From Trichococcus pasteurii (GTDB lineage Bacteria > Bacillota > Bacilli > Lactobacillales > Aerococcaceae), in assembly GCF_900112935.1 (NCBI RefSeq), contig NZ_FONM01000001.1:248001-312000 (forward strand): a stretch of 64,000 bases of DNA. The letters run 5' to 3'. A model generated the notes under the pieces. The model was not told the DNA's origin, made no database searches, and saw nothing but the letters and a program-made list of their open reading frames with translations. Position numbers and translations under genes: made by a program. Positions 32,484 through 40,051 of this stretch are shown one piece after another (the stretch's first letter is position 1; each line of letters begins with the position of its first letter).

Positions 32484-33599
32484 TCAGGCTTTAGCTGTGA
32501 CAGCAGCCTTCGCAAAGGCCTGGCGCAGATCTGCGATCAGATCATCCGCATCCTCGATACCTGTCGAGATGCGCAGCAGATCGTCCGTCAAGCCGTAGGA
32601 TTCGCGGACTTCAACCGGAATGTCGGCATGGGTTTGGGTAGTCGGGTAGGTGATCAGACTCTCGACCCCGCCCAGGCTTTCGGCGAAAGTGAAGATGTTC
32701 AGGGCATCCAAGACGGCAGGGATGTACGCTTTATCATGGAGCGTGAAGCTGAGCATGCCGCCTTTGCCCGGATAGTAGACTGATTTGATCAGATTTTCCG
32801 ATTCCAGATAGGCCACTACAGCCTGTGCGTTCGCTTGATGCTGCTTCATGCGCAACGGCAATGTCTTCATCCCGCGGACCAAGAGCCAACAGTCGAAGGC
32901 GTCCAAAGTGCCGCCTGCCGTATTCAGTTGGAAAGCCAATTGTTCGCCAAGCGCATTGTCGTTCGTCACGACCGCTCCTGCCAACAGGTCGTTATGCCCG
33001 CCGAGGTACTTGGTGGCGCTGTGGACGACGATATCGGCACCAAGGTCGAGCGGACGCTGCAAGAGAGGGGTGTAGAAGGTATTGTCCACAATCACCAGTA
33101 AACCGTGCTTTTTGGCGATCTCAGCCACAGCAGCGATATCCGTTTCCTTCATCAGCGGGTTCGTCGGCGTTTCGATGTAGACAGCAGCCGTATGCTCGTG
33201 GATGGCGGACGCTATATCAATCGGATCATCGACATAAGTGAAGGAGTAGAATCCTTTTCGCTCCATATCCTGGAAATAACGGAAGCTGCCGCCATAAAGG
33301 TCCCTGGATGCGACGAAATGGCTATTGGCCGGGAAAATGCTGAAGGCGAGCTGAATAGCGCTCATACCGGAGCTGGTAGCGAACCCTTGGACGCCGTTTT
33401 CAAGCACAGCTAAGCCCTCTTGAAGGATATCCCTGGTCGGATTAGCGGTGCGGGTATAGTCATAGCCGGTCGATTGACCCAAGCCGGGATGTCCATAGGC
33501 TGTGGACAAATAAATCGGTGCACTGACGGCGCCGGTATGCGGATCTTTTCTGTTGCCTAATTGCGCAAGATAGCTTTGAATGCTGATTGTATCCATCAT
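32484..33599 (-). CDS. metI: Trans-sulfuration PLP enzyme, MetI-like cystathionine gamma-synthase / O-acetylhomoserine thiolyase
   Basis: Joins an activated homoserine with cysteine or sulfide in methionine synthesis. 371 residues. Seen: GAVSAPIYLSTAYGHPGLG, YDYTRTANPTR, SSGMSAIQ, the DNTFYTPLLQ segment and the PLP lysine in HSATKYLGGHND. Overall it matches Bacillus MetI more than MetC-type lyases. Start ATG 33599 follows GAGGGG; the longer frame to 33629 lacks a ribosome site. It is a single gene facing away from the small gene at 33842. Confidence 0.88.
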   Translation of the reverse strand: MMDTISIQSYLAQLGNRKDPHTGAVSAPIYLSTAYGHPGLGQSTGYDYTRTANPTRDILQEGLAVLENGVQGFATSSGMSAIQLAFSIFPANSHFVASRDLYGGSFRYFQDMERKGFYSFTYVDDPIDIASAIHEHTAAVYIETPTNPLMKETDIAAVAEIAKKHGLLVIVDNTFYTPLLQRPLDLGADIVVHSATKYLGGHNDLLAGAVVTNDNALGEQLAFQLNTAGGTLDAFDCWLLVRGMKTLPLRMKQHQANAQAVVAYLESENLIKSVYYPGKGGMLSFTLHDKAYIPAVLDALNIFTFAESLGGVESLITYPTTQTHADIPVEVRESYGLTDDLLRISTGIEDADDLIADLRQAFAKAAVTAKA

Positions 33600-33647
33600 C
33601 GATTCCCCTCTATACAAAATGACATACACAAGTGCATTATCATCTGT

Positions 33648-33675
33648 TTATCATTTTAAGTTAATGTTATTGCAA
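33648..33675 (-). promoter_or_regulatory. Possible promoter of the metI-like gene
   Basis: Minus-strand TTGCAA, 16 bases, TGATAA, about 50 bases before the start. Weak match; no S-box or T-box is visible. Confidence 0.35.
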
Positions 33676-33735
33676 TGGTAGCACGAGGGTTTGAAGTGGT
33701 CAATATTTTTATGTATTTAAAGTCAGTGAAGTTGC

Positions 33736-33771
33736 GAGAAATAACCGATCACGCTTGAACGGTTATTTCTC
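33736..33771. promoter_or_regulatory. Inverted repeat upstream of the 33842 gene
   Basis: GAGAAATAACCG pairs with CGGTTATTTCTC, arms separated by 12 bases. It sits between divergent genes, upstream of a TATAAT box at 33802-33807. It may be an operator or a weak terminator. Confidence 0.45.
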
Positions 33772-33841
33772 TCGAATGATGTTAAAATTCCGAAACTCGC
33801 GTATAATGGAAGCATAAGAATGAATGAAGGAGAGTGGAAGA

Positions 33842-34195
33842 ATGGTAACGTTCATCAAGGAACTCAAGCGCATCCCGCGCGGCGATGTGCCGGATTTTGT
33901 GGCTGCCGCTATGCCGCAGTTTTACGAAGCAATCGGTTGTCCGAACGATGTGGTCCTTTCCGTGCAAGCCAGCATGGCGCATTACTCGACCCCGAAAAAA
34001 AATGTACCGGTTGAAGAATATGAAGCTTTTGAAGTGACGCTCACAAAAAAAGGCGAGTTTGTCTCAGTGGAAGATATCGTGAAAGATCACGCTATTATCG
34101 AAGCATTCAAACCTTACAAGACATCCGGCAAAGGAGCCTATCCGTTTGTGCCGGCTGAGGTCATCGAGCAATTATATTTATATTTGAAGAAATAA
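33842..34195 (+). CDS. Conserved-looking small protein of unknown function
   Basis: 117 residues, soluble, mixed charge, no signal peptide or membrane segment and no metal or nucleotide motif that I recognise. The N-terminus VTFIKELKRIPRGDVPDF and the C-terminal KTSGKGAYPFVPAEVIEQL look like a compact globular domain. ATG 33842 follows AAGGAGAG by 7 bases; a TATAAT box lies 35 bases upstream, and a terminator follows. Stand-alone gene between metI and rplM. I cannot assign a function. Confidence 0.8.
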   Translation: MVTFIKELKRIPRGDVPDFVAAAMPQFYEAIGCPNDVVLSVQASMAHYSTPKKNVPVEEYEAFEVTLTKKGEFVSVEDIVKDHAIIEAFKPYKTSGKGAYPFVPAEVIEQLYLYLKK

Positions 34196-34244
34196 AAAAA
34201 AGGTTCCATAAACGCTGCTTCTGCGGGCGAGTGGAGCCTTTTTT
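34194..34244 (+). terminator. Terminator after the 33842 gene
   Basis: AAAAAAAGGTTCCA pairs with TGGAGCCTTTTTT around a 24-base loop (one G-T pair). Confidence 0.8.
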
Positions 34245-34290
34245 GCGCTGAAAACGCGCTGAAAAGGAGAAATTATTTCTTTTGAATCGA

Positions 34291-34319
34291 TTGACAATCC
34301 TTTTGGAATGTCGTATCAT
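34291..34319 (+). promoter_or_regulatory. Promoter of rplM-rpsI
   Basis: Consensus TTGACA, 17 bases, TATCAT. Confidence 0.75.
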
Positions 34320-34329
34320 ATAAGACGGT

Positions 34330-34376
34330 ATTGTTTGCCCCACGATGAGCCCCGGAAACTCAATTGGATCAAACAG
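34330..34376 (+). promoter_or_regulatory. Candidate L13 leader RNA
   Basis: The leader folds with TGTTTG (34332) pairing CAAACA (34370) and contains CCCCACGATGAGCCCCGGAAAC. Firmicutes rplM mRNAs carry a known autoregulatory L13 leader at this position. The match is from memory and position, not a covariance search. Confidence 0.55.
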
Positions 34377-34403
34377 ACAGAGAAGAATATGGAGGAAACA
34401 AAC

Positions 34404-34847
34404 GTGCGTACAACATACATGGCTAAAGCAAGCGAAATGGACCGTAAATGGTTCGTAATCGACGCGACTGACATCCCATTGGGACGTTTATCAACACAAG
34501 TTGCAACTATTTTACGCGGTAAAAACAAACCAACTTTCACACCACACGTAGACACTGGTGATTATGTGATTGTTATCAATGCAGACAAAGTTATTTTAAC
34601 AGGTAAAAAAGCATCTGACAAAATTTATTCCCGTCACTCAGGTTATCCAGGTGGGCTAAAACAAATTTCAGCTGGTGAATTACGTGCTAAGAATTCAAGA
34701 AAATTAGTTGAATTGTCTGTTAAAGGCATGCTTCCTAAAAACTCTTTAGGCGCTAAACAATTCACCAAGTTACACGTATACGGTGAAGCAGTTCACCCAC
34801 ACGAAGCTCAACAACCAGAAGTTTTAGACATCACTAACCTAATTTAA
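34404..34847 (+). CDS. rplM: 50S ribosomal protein L13
   Basis: Early 50S assembly protein. 147 residues from GTG 34404 ([16 protein letters not shown]), 8 bases after GGAGG; an in-frame upstream ATG at 34389 contains the ribosome site. [13 protein letters not shown] and [14 protein letters not shown] are conserved. Confidence 0.97.
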   Translation: MRTTYMAKASEMDRKWFVIDATDIPLGRLSTQVATILRGKNKPTFTPHVDTGDYVIVINADKVILTGKKASDKIYSRHSGYPGGLKQISAGELRAKNSRKLVELSVKGMLPKNSLGAKQFTKLHVYGEAVHPHEAQQPEVLDITNLI

Positions 34848-34860
34848 GGAGGGAAATTCA

Positions 34861-35253
34861 TTGGCACAAGCACAATATATCGCAACTGGTCGTCGTAAGA
34901 ATTCGACTGCACGCGTACGTTTATTACCAGGAACAGGAAAAATCGTTTTCAACAAAAAAGACATGGAAGACTACATCCCATTCGCTTACTTATATGAAGT
35001 AATCAAACAACCTTTAAACCTTACAGGTACTTTAGGTAGCTACGATATCTTCGTTAACGTAAACGGCGGCGGATTCACTGGACAAGCTGGAGCAGCTCGT
35101 CACGGTATCTCTCGTGCATTGCTAGAAGTAGATCCTGACTTCCGCGCACCATTAAAAGCAGCTGGTCTGTTAACACGTGACCCACGTATGGTTGAACGTA
35201 AGAAACCAGGTTTGAAAAAAGCTCGTAAAGCTTCACAATTCTCAAAACGTTAA
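34861..35253 (+). CDS. rpsI: 30S ribosomal protein S9
   Basis: 30S protein whose C-terminal tail touches the P-site tRNA. 130 residues, ending [12 protein letters not shown] as expected. TTG start behind AAGGAGGG, 13 bases after rplM. Confidence 0.97.
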   Translation: MAQAQYIATGRRKNSTARVRLLPGTGKIVFNKKDMEDYIPFAYLYEVIKQPLNLTGTLGSYDIFVNVNGGGFTGQAGAARHGISRALLEVDPDFRAPLKAAGLLTRDPRMVERKKPGLKKARKASQFSKR

Positions 35254-35405
35254 TTGCTGGAGCCGTTGCGAATTCATTCGTTTACGGATACAGTATGGGA
35301 CGGAGATTTCGAAAGAAATCGAGTACCATTCAATTACACTATTTCAAATGTTTTTTGCTTCAATTTGGTTCAAACGACCAATTTGACAAATCAATTAACA
35401 GCCCT

Positions 35406-35437
35406 AAAGCATCGGCATCTTGCTGATGCTTTTTTTT
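35406..35437 (+). terminator. Terminator downstream of rpsI
   Basis: AAAGCATCGGCA pairs with TGCTGATGCTTT, then a run of T. It is 150 bases after the rpsI stop; the stretch between has no gene I can support. Confidence 0.85.
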
Positions 35438-35498
35438 ATGGTGTAAATTCAATAGAACCAAAGTATGGAGCGTTACATTGGCAAAGGTGGTGCGAAAA

Positions 35499-35627
35499 GT
35501 GAATCCAAAAGAAAAAATGTTAGAAATAATCAAGAACAAACAAGGCGGCGGAAAGTCCAAACAAACCGACACGCCGAAAAATGACATCAAGAACATGCGA
35601 AAAGGTCCGAAGATTTTTAATAAGTAA
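35499..35627 (+). CDS. Small ORF of 42 residues, basic C-terminus
   Basis: GTG start preceded by AAAGGTGG 8 bases upstream. The product begins MNPKEKMLEIIKNKQGGGKS and ends MRKGPKIFNK: highly charged, glycine-rich centre, no membrane segment. It has its own terminator downstream (35693). I do not recognise the family. Coding potential rests on the ribosome site, codon quality and the terminator. Confidence 0.6.
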   Translation: MNPKEKMLEIIKNKQGGGKSKQTDTPKNDIKNMRKGPKIFNK

Positions 35628-35692
35628 GCTTATTTACAAGTCTTTGAAGGTTTCGATAGTTATCCACACTAGTTTTTATAGTACAAATTTGG

Positions 35693-35727
35693 AGGTCCCA
35701 TTCGAAAGAATGGGGTCTTTTTTTTTG
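35693..35727 (+). terminator. Terminator after the 42-residue ORF
   Basis: AGGTCCCATTC and GAATGGGGTCT around GAAA, followed by nine T. Confidence 0.88.
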
Positions 35728-35818
35728 CTTTTTTAGAGGGAGTTTTCGTATAAAATTCAAGAGGGGCAATGAACAGTTAGTCAACCTTAACTTAATAGCA
35801 GAATATCTCCATTCTTAG

Positions 35819-35870
35819 AACACTGTTTACAATAATTATTAACTTTCGTGAGAAAATTGTAAACGGTGTT
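35819..35870. promoter_or_regulatory. Operator-like inverted repeat before the small membrane gene pair
   Basis: AACACTGTTTACAAT (35819-35833) and ATTGTAAACGGTGTT (35856-35870) are complementary over 15 bp with one G-T step, separated by 22 bases. It lies 72 bases before the first membrane gene. It resembles a two-half-site regulator target more than a terminator, as no T-tract follows. Confidence 0.55.
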
Positions 35871-35941
35871 ATTAAATGAACAATTTGGCTGATTAACAAG
35901 GGGCCTCATGTTATTATCTGTGGTATCAGGGGGTGTTGTAT

Positions 35942-36298
35942 TTGAACTATATCAGAACATTTTTGGCGTATTGTTTAGCAGGTTTTTTGGTCCCTTACCT
36001 TTGGAGTTATGTTTCCATTTTGGGAATTTATGCTGGTTTTGTAGCGGCAATATTAATAATTGGACCCGTTTGGTATATTGTTCACTACAAGGGTCTAATC
36101 TATCAAGACAGTGAGGCAGCGACAGTCGATATGGGAGCTGGCATCGCAATTGCTGTTTTTACGAGAGATGTTTTATCAAAAGGGGTTAATAATAGCTTTT
36201 CATCATTACCAACAATTATTCTTTTATCAATCGGTGCAGTGTTTGCAGCAGTAGTTTCACACTACTTTGAAAGAAGGAAGGGGAATCCCGATGTATAG
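35942..36298 (+). CDS. Small four-helix membrane protein, first of a related pair
   Basis: About 118 residues with four hydrophobic segments. It shares a pattern with the next protein: GP[VI]W, a histidine, LIYQ, then VDMG followed by a hydrophobic helix (here GPVWYIVHYKGLIYQ and TVDMGAGIAIAVF). TTG 35942 is 8 bases after GGGGG; GTG 35933 and TTG 35936 are in frame but too close. From memory such pairs occur near glycerol/dihydroxyacetone genes of Listeria (Lin0367/Lin0368-type putative glycerol transporter subunits); no glycerol genes lie here, so this is tentative. Confidence 0.72.
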   Translation: MNYIRTFLAYCLAGFLVPYLWSYVSILGIYAGFVAAILIIGPVWYIVHYKGLIYQDSEAATVDMGAGIAIAVFTRDVLSKGVNNSFSSLPTIILLSIGAVFAAVVSHYFERRKGNPDV

Positions 36299-36629
36299 AG
36301 AAATATTAACAATTATAGGCGGATTTATATTACCTTTCGCTATCATACAAGTATGGGGAAGGTTGGTAAACCGCTGGAAAGTAGTTGGAGGTTTTTTGTC
36401 GGCTTTTCTAATTGTTGGTCCAATTTGGTTACTGAACCATGGAATGACTTTTTCTCTTATATACCAAACTGGAGGAGCTTTTGTTGATATGGGATTAGCA
36501 ACTGGCGTAGGTATATTTGTGTATGGATTGTTAGGAGGAAAAAGTTTTCAAAAATCACTATACTTATTATCGGCTGCACTTCGTGGTGGGCTAATTGCAG
36601 GTATTTTACTCTATTTAGTCAGTAAATAA
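36291..36629 (+). CDS. Small four-helix membrane protein, second of the pair
   Basis: 112 residues, hydrophobic throughout: MYREILTIIGGFILPFAI, GPIWLLNHGMTFSLIYQ, AFVDMGLATGVGIFVYGLL. ATG 36291 overlaps the previous gene by 8 bases behind AAGGGG, so translation is coupled. Shared GPxW-H-LIYQ-VDMG spacing with the upstream gene suggests a duplicated pair forming a heteromeric membrane complex. Transport is a guess. Confidence 0.75.
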   Translation: MYREILTIIGGFILPFAIIQVWGRLVNRWKVVGGFLSAFLIVGPIWLLNHGMTFSLIYQTGGAFVDMGLATGVGIFVYGLLGGKSFQKSLYLLSAALRGGLIAGILLYLVSK

Positions 36630-36709
36630 CTATCCTTACATAACTCTTATGACTTCCAAAAAATATTTCGTGGGCGGTGCACTTGCTGCGCGCATGTTAC
36701 AAATTGGGT

Positions 36710-36738
36710 GATCCTATTCAGAAGAGTGGGATCTTTTT
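36710..36738 (+). terminator. Terminator after the membrane gene pair
   Basis: GATCCTATTC pairs with GAGTGGGATC around AGAA with several G-T pairs, followed by TTTTT. Confidence 0.75.
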
Positions 36739-36817
36739 GTATAGGATCAAAAGGAGGCAGCATGTCCGATTGCTTTCCAGGCAAGTTGCTTTACAAAAGG
36801 TAGCTGCTGCCTTATGA

Positions 36818-36844
36818 TTGATTAATCAACAGTTGACCGGTCAA
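36818..36844. promoter_or_regulatory. Two adjacent 12-bp palindromes before the marR gene
   Basis: TTGATTAATCAA (36818-36829) and TTGACCGGTCAA (36833-36844) are both perfect palindromes, three bases apart; a further half site GGTCAG follows. They are likely operators for the MarR protein encoded 46 bases downstream. Confidence 0.6.
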
Positions 36845-36889
36845 ATGTTCGGTCAGCCAGAAAAATACGCATAATCGAGGTGAAATTCT

Positions 36890-37303
36890 ATGGACTTGAG
36901 AGTAATCAGCAGGCTACTTTATCAGATCAAAATAATCAACCAAGAGGTAAATACACTGTTCGAAAAAGAAACAGGCTTCAGTTTGACGCGGTATGAGATG
37001 CTGATGTTCTTGAAAGAAAAGGGGACTTGCTCCCAAAATCAGATCCAGGCAGAGCTGAAGATAGACAGTGCTGCAATCACGCGCCATCTGAAAATCCTGG
37101 AACAAAAAGGCTATGTCATCCGGCAACGGAACGCAGAGAACAACAGAGAGGTCTTTGTTCAATTATCAGAGCAGGCAATCCAAGATTTGGCTGCCTGCGG
37201 AAAAGCGCATGAGCAGGGGAAATCTTCCCTATCGCTGTCATTAAGCGATGAGGAAGCAGAGCAATTGTCCGAGTTGCTGAACAAACTATACTTGAAAAGA
37301 TAA
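36890..37303 (+). CDS. MarR-family transcriptional regulator
   Basis: 137 residues. Winged helix-turn-helix in the middle: LTRYEMLMFLKEKGTCSQNQI, IDSAAITRHLKILEQKGYVIRQ, then the wing with RNAENNREVFVQLSE. N- and C-terminal helices would form the dimer. AGGTG precedes ATG. It is followed 19 bases later by a nitroreductase gene, so it probably represses both genes and responds to an electrophile or quinone; the ligand is unknown. Confidence 0.9.
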   Translation: MDLRVISRLLYQIKIINQEVNTLFEKETGFSLTRYEMLMFLKEKGTCSQNQIQAELKIDSAAITRHLKILEQKGYVIRQRNAENNREVFVQLSEQAIQDLAACGKAHEQGKSSLSLSLSDEEAEQLSELLNKLYLKR

Positions 37304-37322
37304 ATAGAAAGAGGCTATAAAC

Positions 37323-37961
37323 ATGACAAACAAACTTATCAACAACGATTTTTCGGATATCGTATTCGGAAGAAAATCGATCCGCCTTTATGATGAAAAT
37401 TTTAAAATCAGTCAGGAAGAAATGCTGGAAATGATCCAGGAAGCCACAACGACACCATCATCCGTAAACATGCAACCTTGGCGTTTTGTGGTTGTTGAGA
37501 GCGAGGAAGCAAAAGCCAAATTAAAACCGCTGATCCGTTTCAACACAAGACAAAATGATACCTCGTCAGCGATGGTGCTGATATTCGGCGATATGCAATG
37601 CTATGAACATGGCGAAGAAATCTATAATGCAGCTGTCGAACAAGGAAAAATGTCCGCGGAAGTCCGGGACCAACAATTGGCTGCCATTATTCCTTACTAC
37701 AAGAACTTTTCAAAAGAAAAAATGAATGATGTTGTGAAAATCGATTCTAGTTTGGCAGCGATGCAATTCATGCTTGTGGCCCGCGCCCATGGCTATGACA
37801 CGAACCCTATCGGCGGATTTGAAGCTGATCAGTTGGCGGAGGCGATCGAACTAGACAAGGAACGGTATGTGCCTGTTATGATCCTGTCCATCGGGAAAGC
37901 CATGGAGGAAGGCTACGAATCTGTGCGGTTTGCGCCAGAAAAAATTACTTCATTCAAATAA
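37323..37961 (+). CDS. Nitroreductase-family FMN oxidoreductase
   Basis: 212 residues. The FMN-binding start is clear (RKSIRLYDENFKIS, then TPSSVNMQPWRFVVVES), with SLAAMQFMLVARAHGYDTNPIGGF near the second flavin contact. Such enzymes reduce nitro compounds, quinones or flavins with NAD(P)H. Linked to the marR gene upstream, suggesting stress-inducible detoxification. GAAAGAGG precedes ATG. Confidence 0.9.
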   Translation: MTNKLINNDFSDIVFGRKSIRLYDENFKISQEEMLEMIQEATTTPSSVNMQPWRFVVVESEEAKAKLKPLIRFNTRQNDTSSAMVLIFGDMQCYEHGEEIYNAAVEQGKMSAEVRDQQLAAIIPYYKNFSKEKMNDVVKIDSSLAAMQFMLVARAHGYDTNPIGGFEADQLAEAIELDKERYVPVMILSIGKAMEEGYESVRFAPEKITSFK

Positions 37962-37983
37962 AGTAACAGAGGCCACCAACTAC

Positions 37984-38009
37984 TACTCAAATTTTCTGAA
38001 ATTTGAGTA
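37984..38009. terminator. Hairpin after the nitroreductase gene
   Basis: TACTCAAATTT and AAATTTGAGTA around TCTG, 22 bases after the stop; only a weak T-tract. Confidence 0.5.
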
Positions 38010-38100
38010 AAATCAACAACTCTGAATGAAGCCTCCAATGCAAAAACAAGTATTCTGTATGAACTGTTGCTGAGGTGAGCCTCGCTAAAACAGCTATAAA

Positions 38101-38144
38101 AAAAGACGAGGCCGTCTCTTGAAAAAGAAATAGTCTCGTCTTTT
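38101..38144. terminator. Bidirectional terminator between convergent operons
   Basis: AAAAGACGAG and CTCGTCTTTT around a 24-base loop, with A and T runs on the outer sides. It serves the minus-strand redox operon and backs up the nitroreductase terminator. Confidence 0.75.
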
Positions 38145-38186
38145 GCCATTATGCGGAAAATATTTGCAACGGCCTTTGTACAGTGC

Positions 38187-39383
38187 TTATGCCTTGACTG
38201 AGGCGCTAGTCCCGGCATCCACGTCATCGCCGTGGTGATCCTTGATTGAGGCGCTGGAAACGGCATCGACATCGCCTTCCAGTTTTTGGCCGGTCTGAGC
38301 CAAGTACCAATCGATGATCGGTTTGAAGTCAAGGATGTATTCGTTGACGCCGGCATAGTTGCCATCTTTGTCATGCAGCGCTTGATAATTATGCACGACA
38401 TACTTGTCCGGTCCATGCGTCGGAACGTTGACACGGAAGGCATCCATTGTGCCGGAACGCAATTGTTGAAGTACCCATTCCACGCCTTTGTGCACTCTTT
38501 CTGGATGGCATTTGGCGAGCGGGTTGCCGACTTGGCCGGGTACGCGCGCAGCCAGCATTTCTTCTGCGGGCTTCGTATGGTTATAGTACAGGAATTGGTT
38601 GTTGCTGTCGGCATACGTCAATTCCATCGGCATCGACGCCAGGAAGTAATTCAGCTGATCAACGGTCAACAATCCGCGTTCCAGTTTGACGTAGGTATTG
38701 CCTTCCACAGCGCCCACAAGCTCAGCGGCTTGTTCCAGCCAGTCGTCGGCTTCCTTATCGACGCCTTCAATCGTGGTTGCGATCTTTCCGGTAGCGTAGA
38801 GGTCTTCCGGTTCGAGCACCGGTTTTTTCGGCCCTTCAACAACAGAGACCAACGAGATGAACTGGGTGAATTTTTCCAGACAAGTGCCTAGAAAATCGAC
38901 TGTGCGCTTGTCTTTCAGATTTTCCTGATCATCGAAGGCTTCTTTGACTTTTCCCAGCAAAAATTCATTACCCGGAAGGACGATGGCATTGACGCCTGGT
39001 GCATCGAGAATTTGACGCAGGTGCAGTTGGGCCCGGGAAGAACCTTGGTCATAGTAGGAAGCTCCCACAATCATGACCGGTTTGTTTTCCAATGGATGGA
39101 TTTTGAAGGACAACCATTCCAGTACACTCTTCAAGCTTGCAGGGATCGTATGGTTATGTTCAGGAGTGGCGATGATGACGCCATCCGCCTGCAGGATTTT
39201 TTTGGTCAGCTTTTGGATAGGGGCGCTGTTTGTTTGGTCATCACTCTGATTGAACAAAGGGATGTCCTTGATTTCCAATATCTCCAGGTCGAACAAGTGG
39301 CTGAATTGTTTTTTGATGTATTTCAACAAGATGCGATTATATGATATTTCCGCGTTGGAACCTACTATACCGACTAATTTCAT
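38187..39383 (-). CDS. NADPH-dependent FMN reductase fused to a PAS domain, with two C-terminal flavinylation-like motifs
   Basis: 398 residues. Residues 1-about 180: flavodoxin-like FMN reductase (KLVGIVGSNAEISYNR, ADGVIIATPEHNHTIPASLK, GSSRAQLHLRQIL). About 235-365: a PAS domain of the DUF438-tail type (MELTYADSNNQFLYYNHTK, GNPLAKCHPERVH, ending GVNEYILDFKPIIDWY). The tail holds two repeats: D373-A-V-S-S-A-S379 and D389-A-G-T-S-A-S395, each in the context DVDAx(S/T)SASxK. These fit the D-x-x-(S/T)-(G/S)-A-(S/T) sites where ApbE attaches FMN, and apbE is two genes upstream in the same operon. Covalent FMN on S379 and S395 is inferred. No signal peptide, so cytoplasmic. Last gene of the operon. 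Confidence 0.88.
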   Translation of the reverse strand: MKLVGIVGSNAEISYNRILLKYIKKQFSHLFDLEILEIKDIPLFNQSDDQTNSAPIQKLTKKILQADGVIIATPEHNHTIPASLKSVLEWLSFKIHPLENKPVMIVGASYYDQGSSRAQLHLRQILDAPGVNAIVLPGNEFLLGKVKEAFDDQENLKDKRTVDFLGTCLEKFTQFISLVSVVEGPKKPVLEPEDLYATGKIATTIEGVDKEADDWLEQAAELVGAVEGNTYVKLERGLLTVDQLNYFLASMPMELTYADSNNQFLYYNHTKPAEEMLAARVPGQVGNPLAKCHPERVHKGVEWVLQQLRSGTMDAFRVNVPTHGPDKYVVHNYQALHDKDGNYAGVNEYILDFKPIIDWYLAQTGQKLEGDVDAVSSASIKDHHGDDVDAGTSASVKA

Positions 39384-39401
39384 GATGTTTATCTCCGATC
39401 T

Positions 39402-40010
39402 CTAGTTATTTTCCCAAGAAAAGTTTTCAGCTGCTTTTACGTGTGCGGCGTGGGTGTGCGATAGTTGTTTCATGATGTTGATAAACATTAGGAAGTCCTC
39501 GAACAAACCTTCCAGTTCTTGGATCTGATCCGGATTTTTCAGGTTGTTGTCTGCGTCGAAAGCCTGCAAAGAATGGCTGAGCAGGAACTCGGAACTTGGC
39601 ATGATGCGGGCTTTCAATTCGGGCGCATCCAAGATTTGACGCAAATGCGCTTGCGCCCGTGAGGAACCCAGTACGCCATAGGAAGCCCCTGTGATCATGA
39701 CGGGCTTGTCGACGAAGGGATAGATGCCGTAGGACAACCAACTCAAGGCGCTCATAAGGGAAGCGGGAACTGCGTGATCGTATTCTGGTGTGCTGATGAT
39801 GACGCCGTCAGCTGCCTCGATCTTTTCTGCCAAAGCTTTCGCTTCAGCTGGGATCTGCATGTCCGCCGGTTTGTCGAAGATCGGCAGGTCCTTGATTTCG
39901 ACGATTTCGATGTCTGCCTTATCCGCAAAATGCTTTTGGATGTATTGCAACAGCATGCGGTTAGTGGAGTGGTCCGAGTTTGTGCCGACGAGGCCGATTA
40001 ATTTATTCAT
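39402..40010 (-). CDS. NADPH-dependent FMN reductase
   Basis: 202 residues, a single flavodoxin-like domain closely related to the N-terminal half of the next gene (MNKLIGLVGTNSDHSTNR, ADGVIISTPEYDHAVPASLMSALSW, GASYGVLGSSRAQAHLRQIL). It lacks the PAS domain and tail motifs. Start ATG 40010 follows GGAAGGAAG; a longer frame to 40028 begins in the ribosome site. It would supply reduced FMN or reduce quinones or azo compounds. The two paralogues probably arose by tandem duplication. Confidence 0.9.
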   Translation of the reverse strand: MNKLIGLVGTNSDHSTNRMLLQYIQKHFADKADIEIVEIKDLPIFDKPADMQIPAEAKALAEKIEAADGVIISTPEYDHAVPASLMSALSWLSYGIYPFVDKPVMITGASYGVLGSSRAQAHLRQILDAPELKARIMPSSEFLLSHSLQAFDADNNLKNPDQIQELEGLFEDFLMFINIMKQLSHTHAAHVKAAENFSWENN

Positions 40011-40051
40011 GTGAATACTTCCTTCCAATTTTTAAATTTTTTATGATTCAT

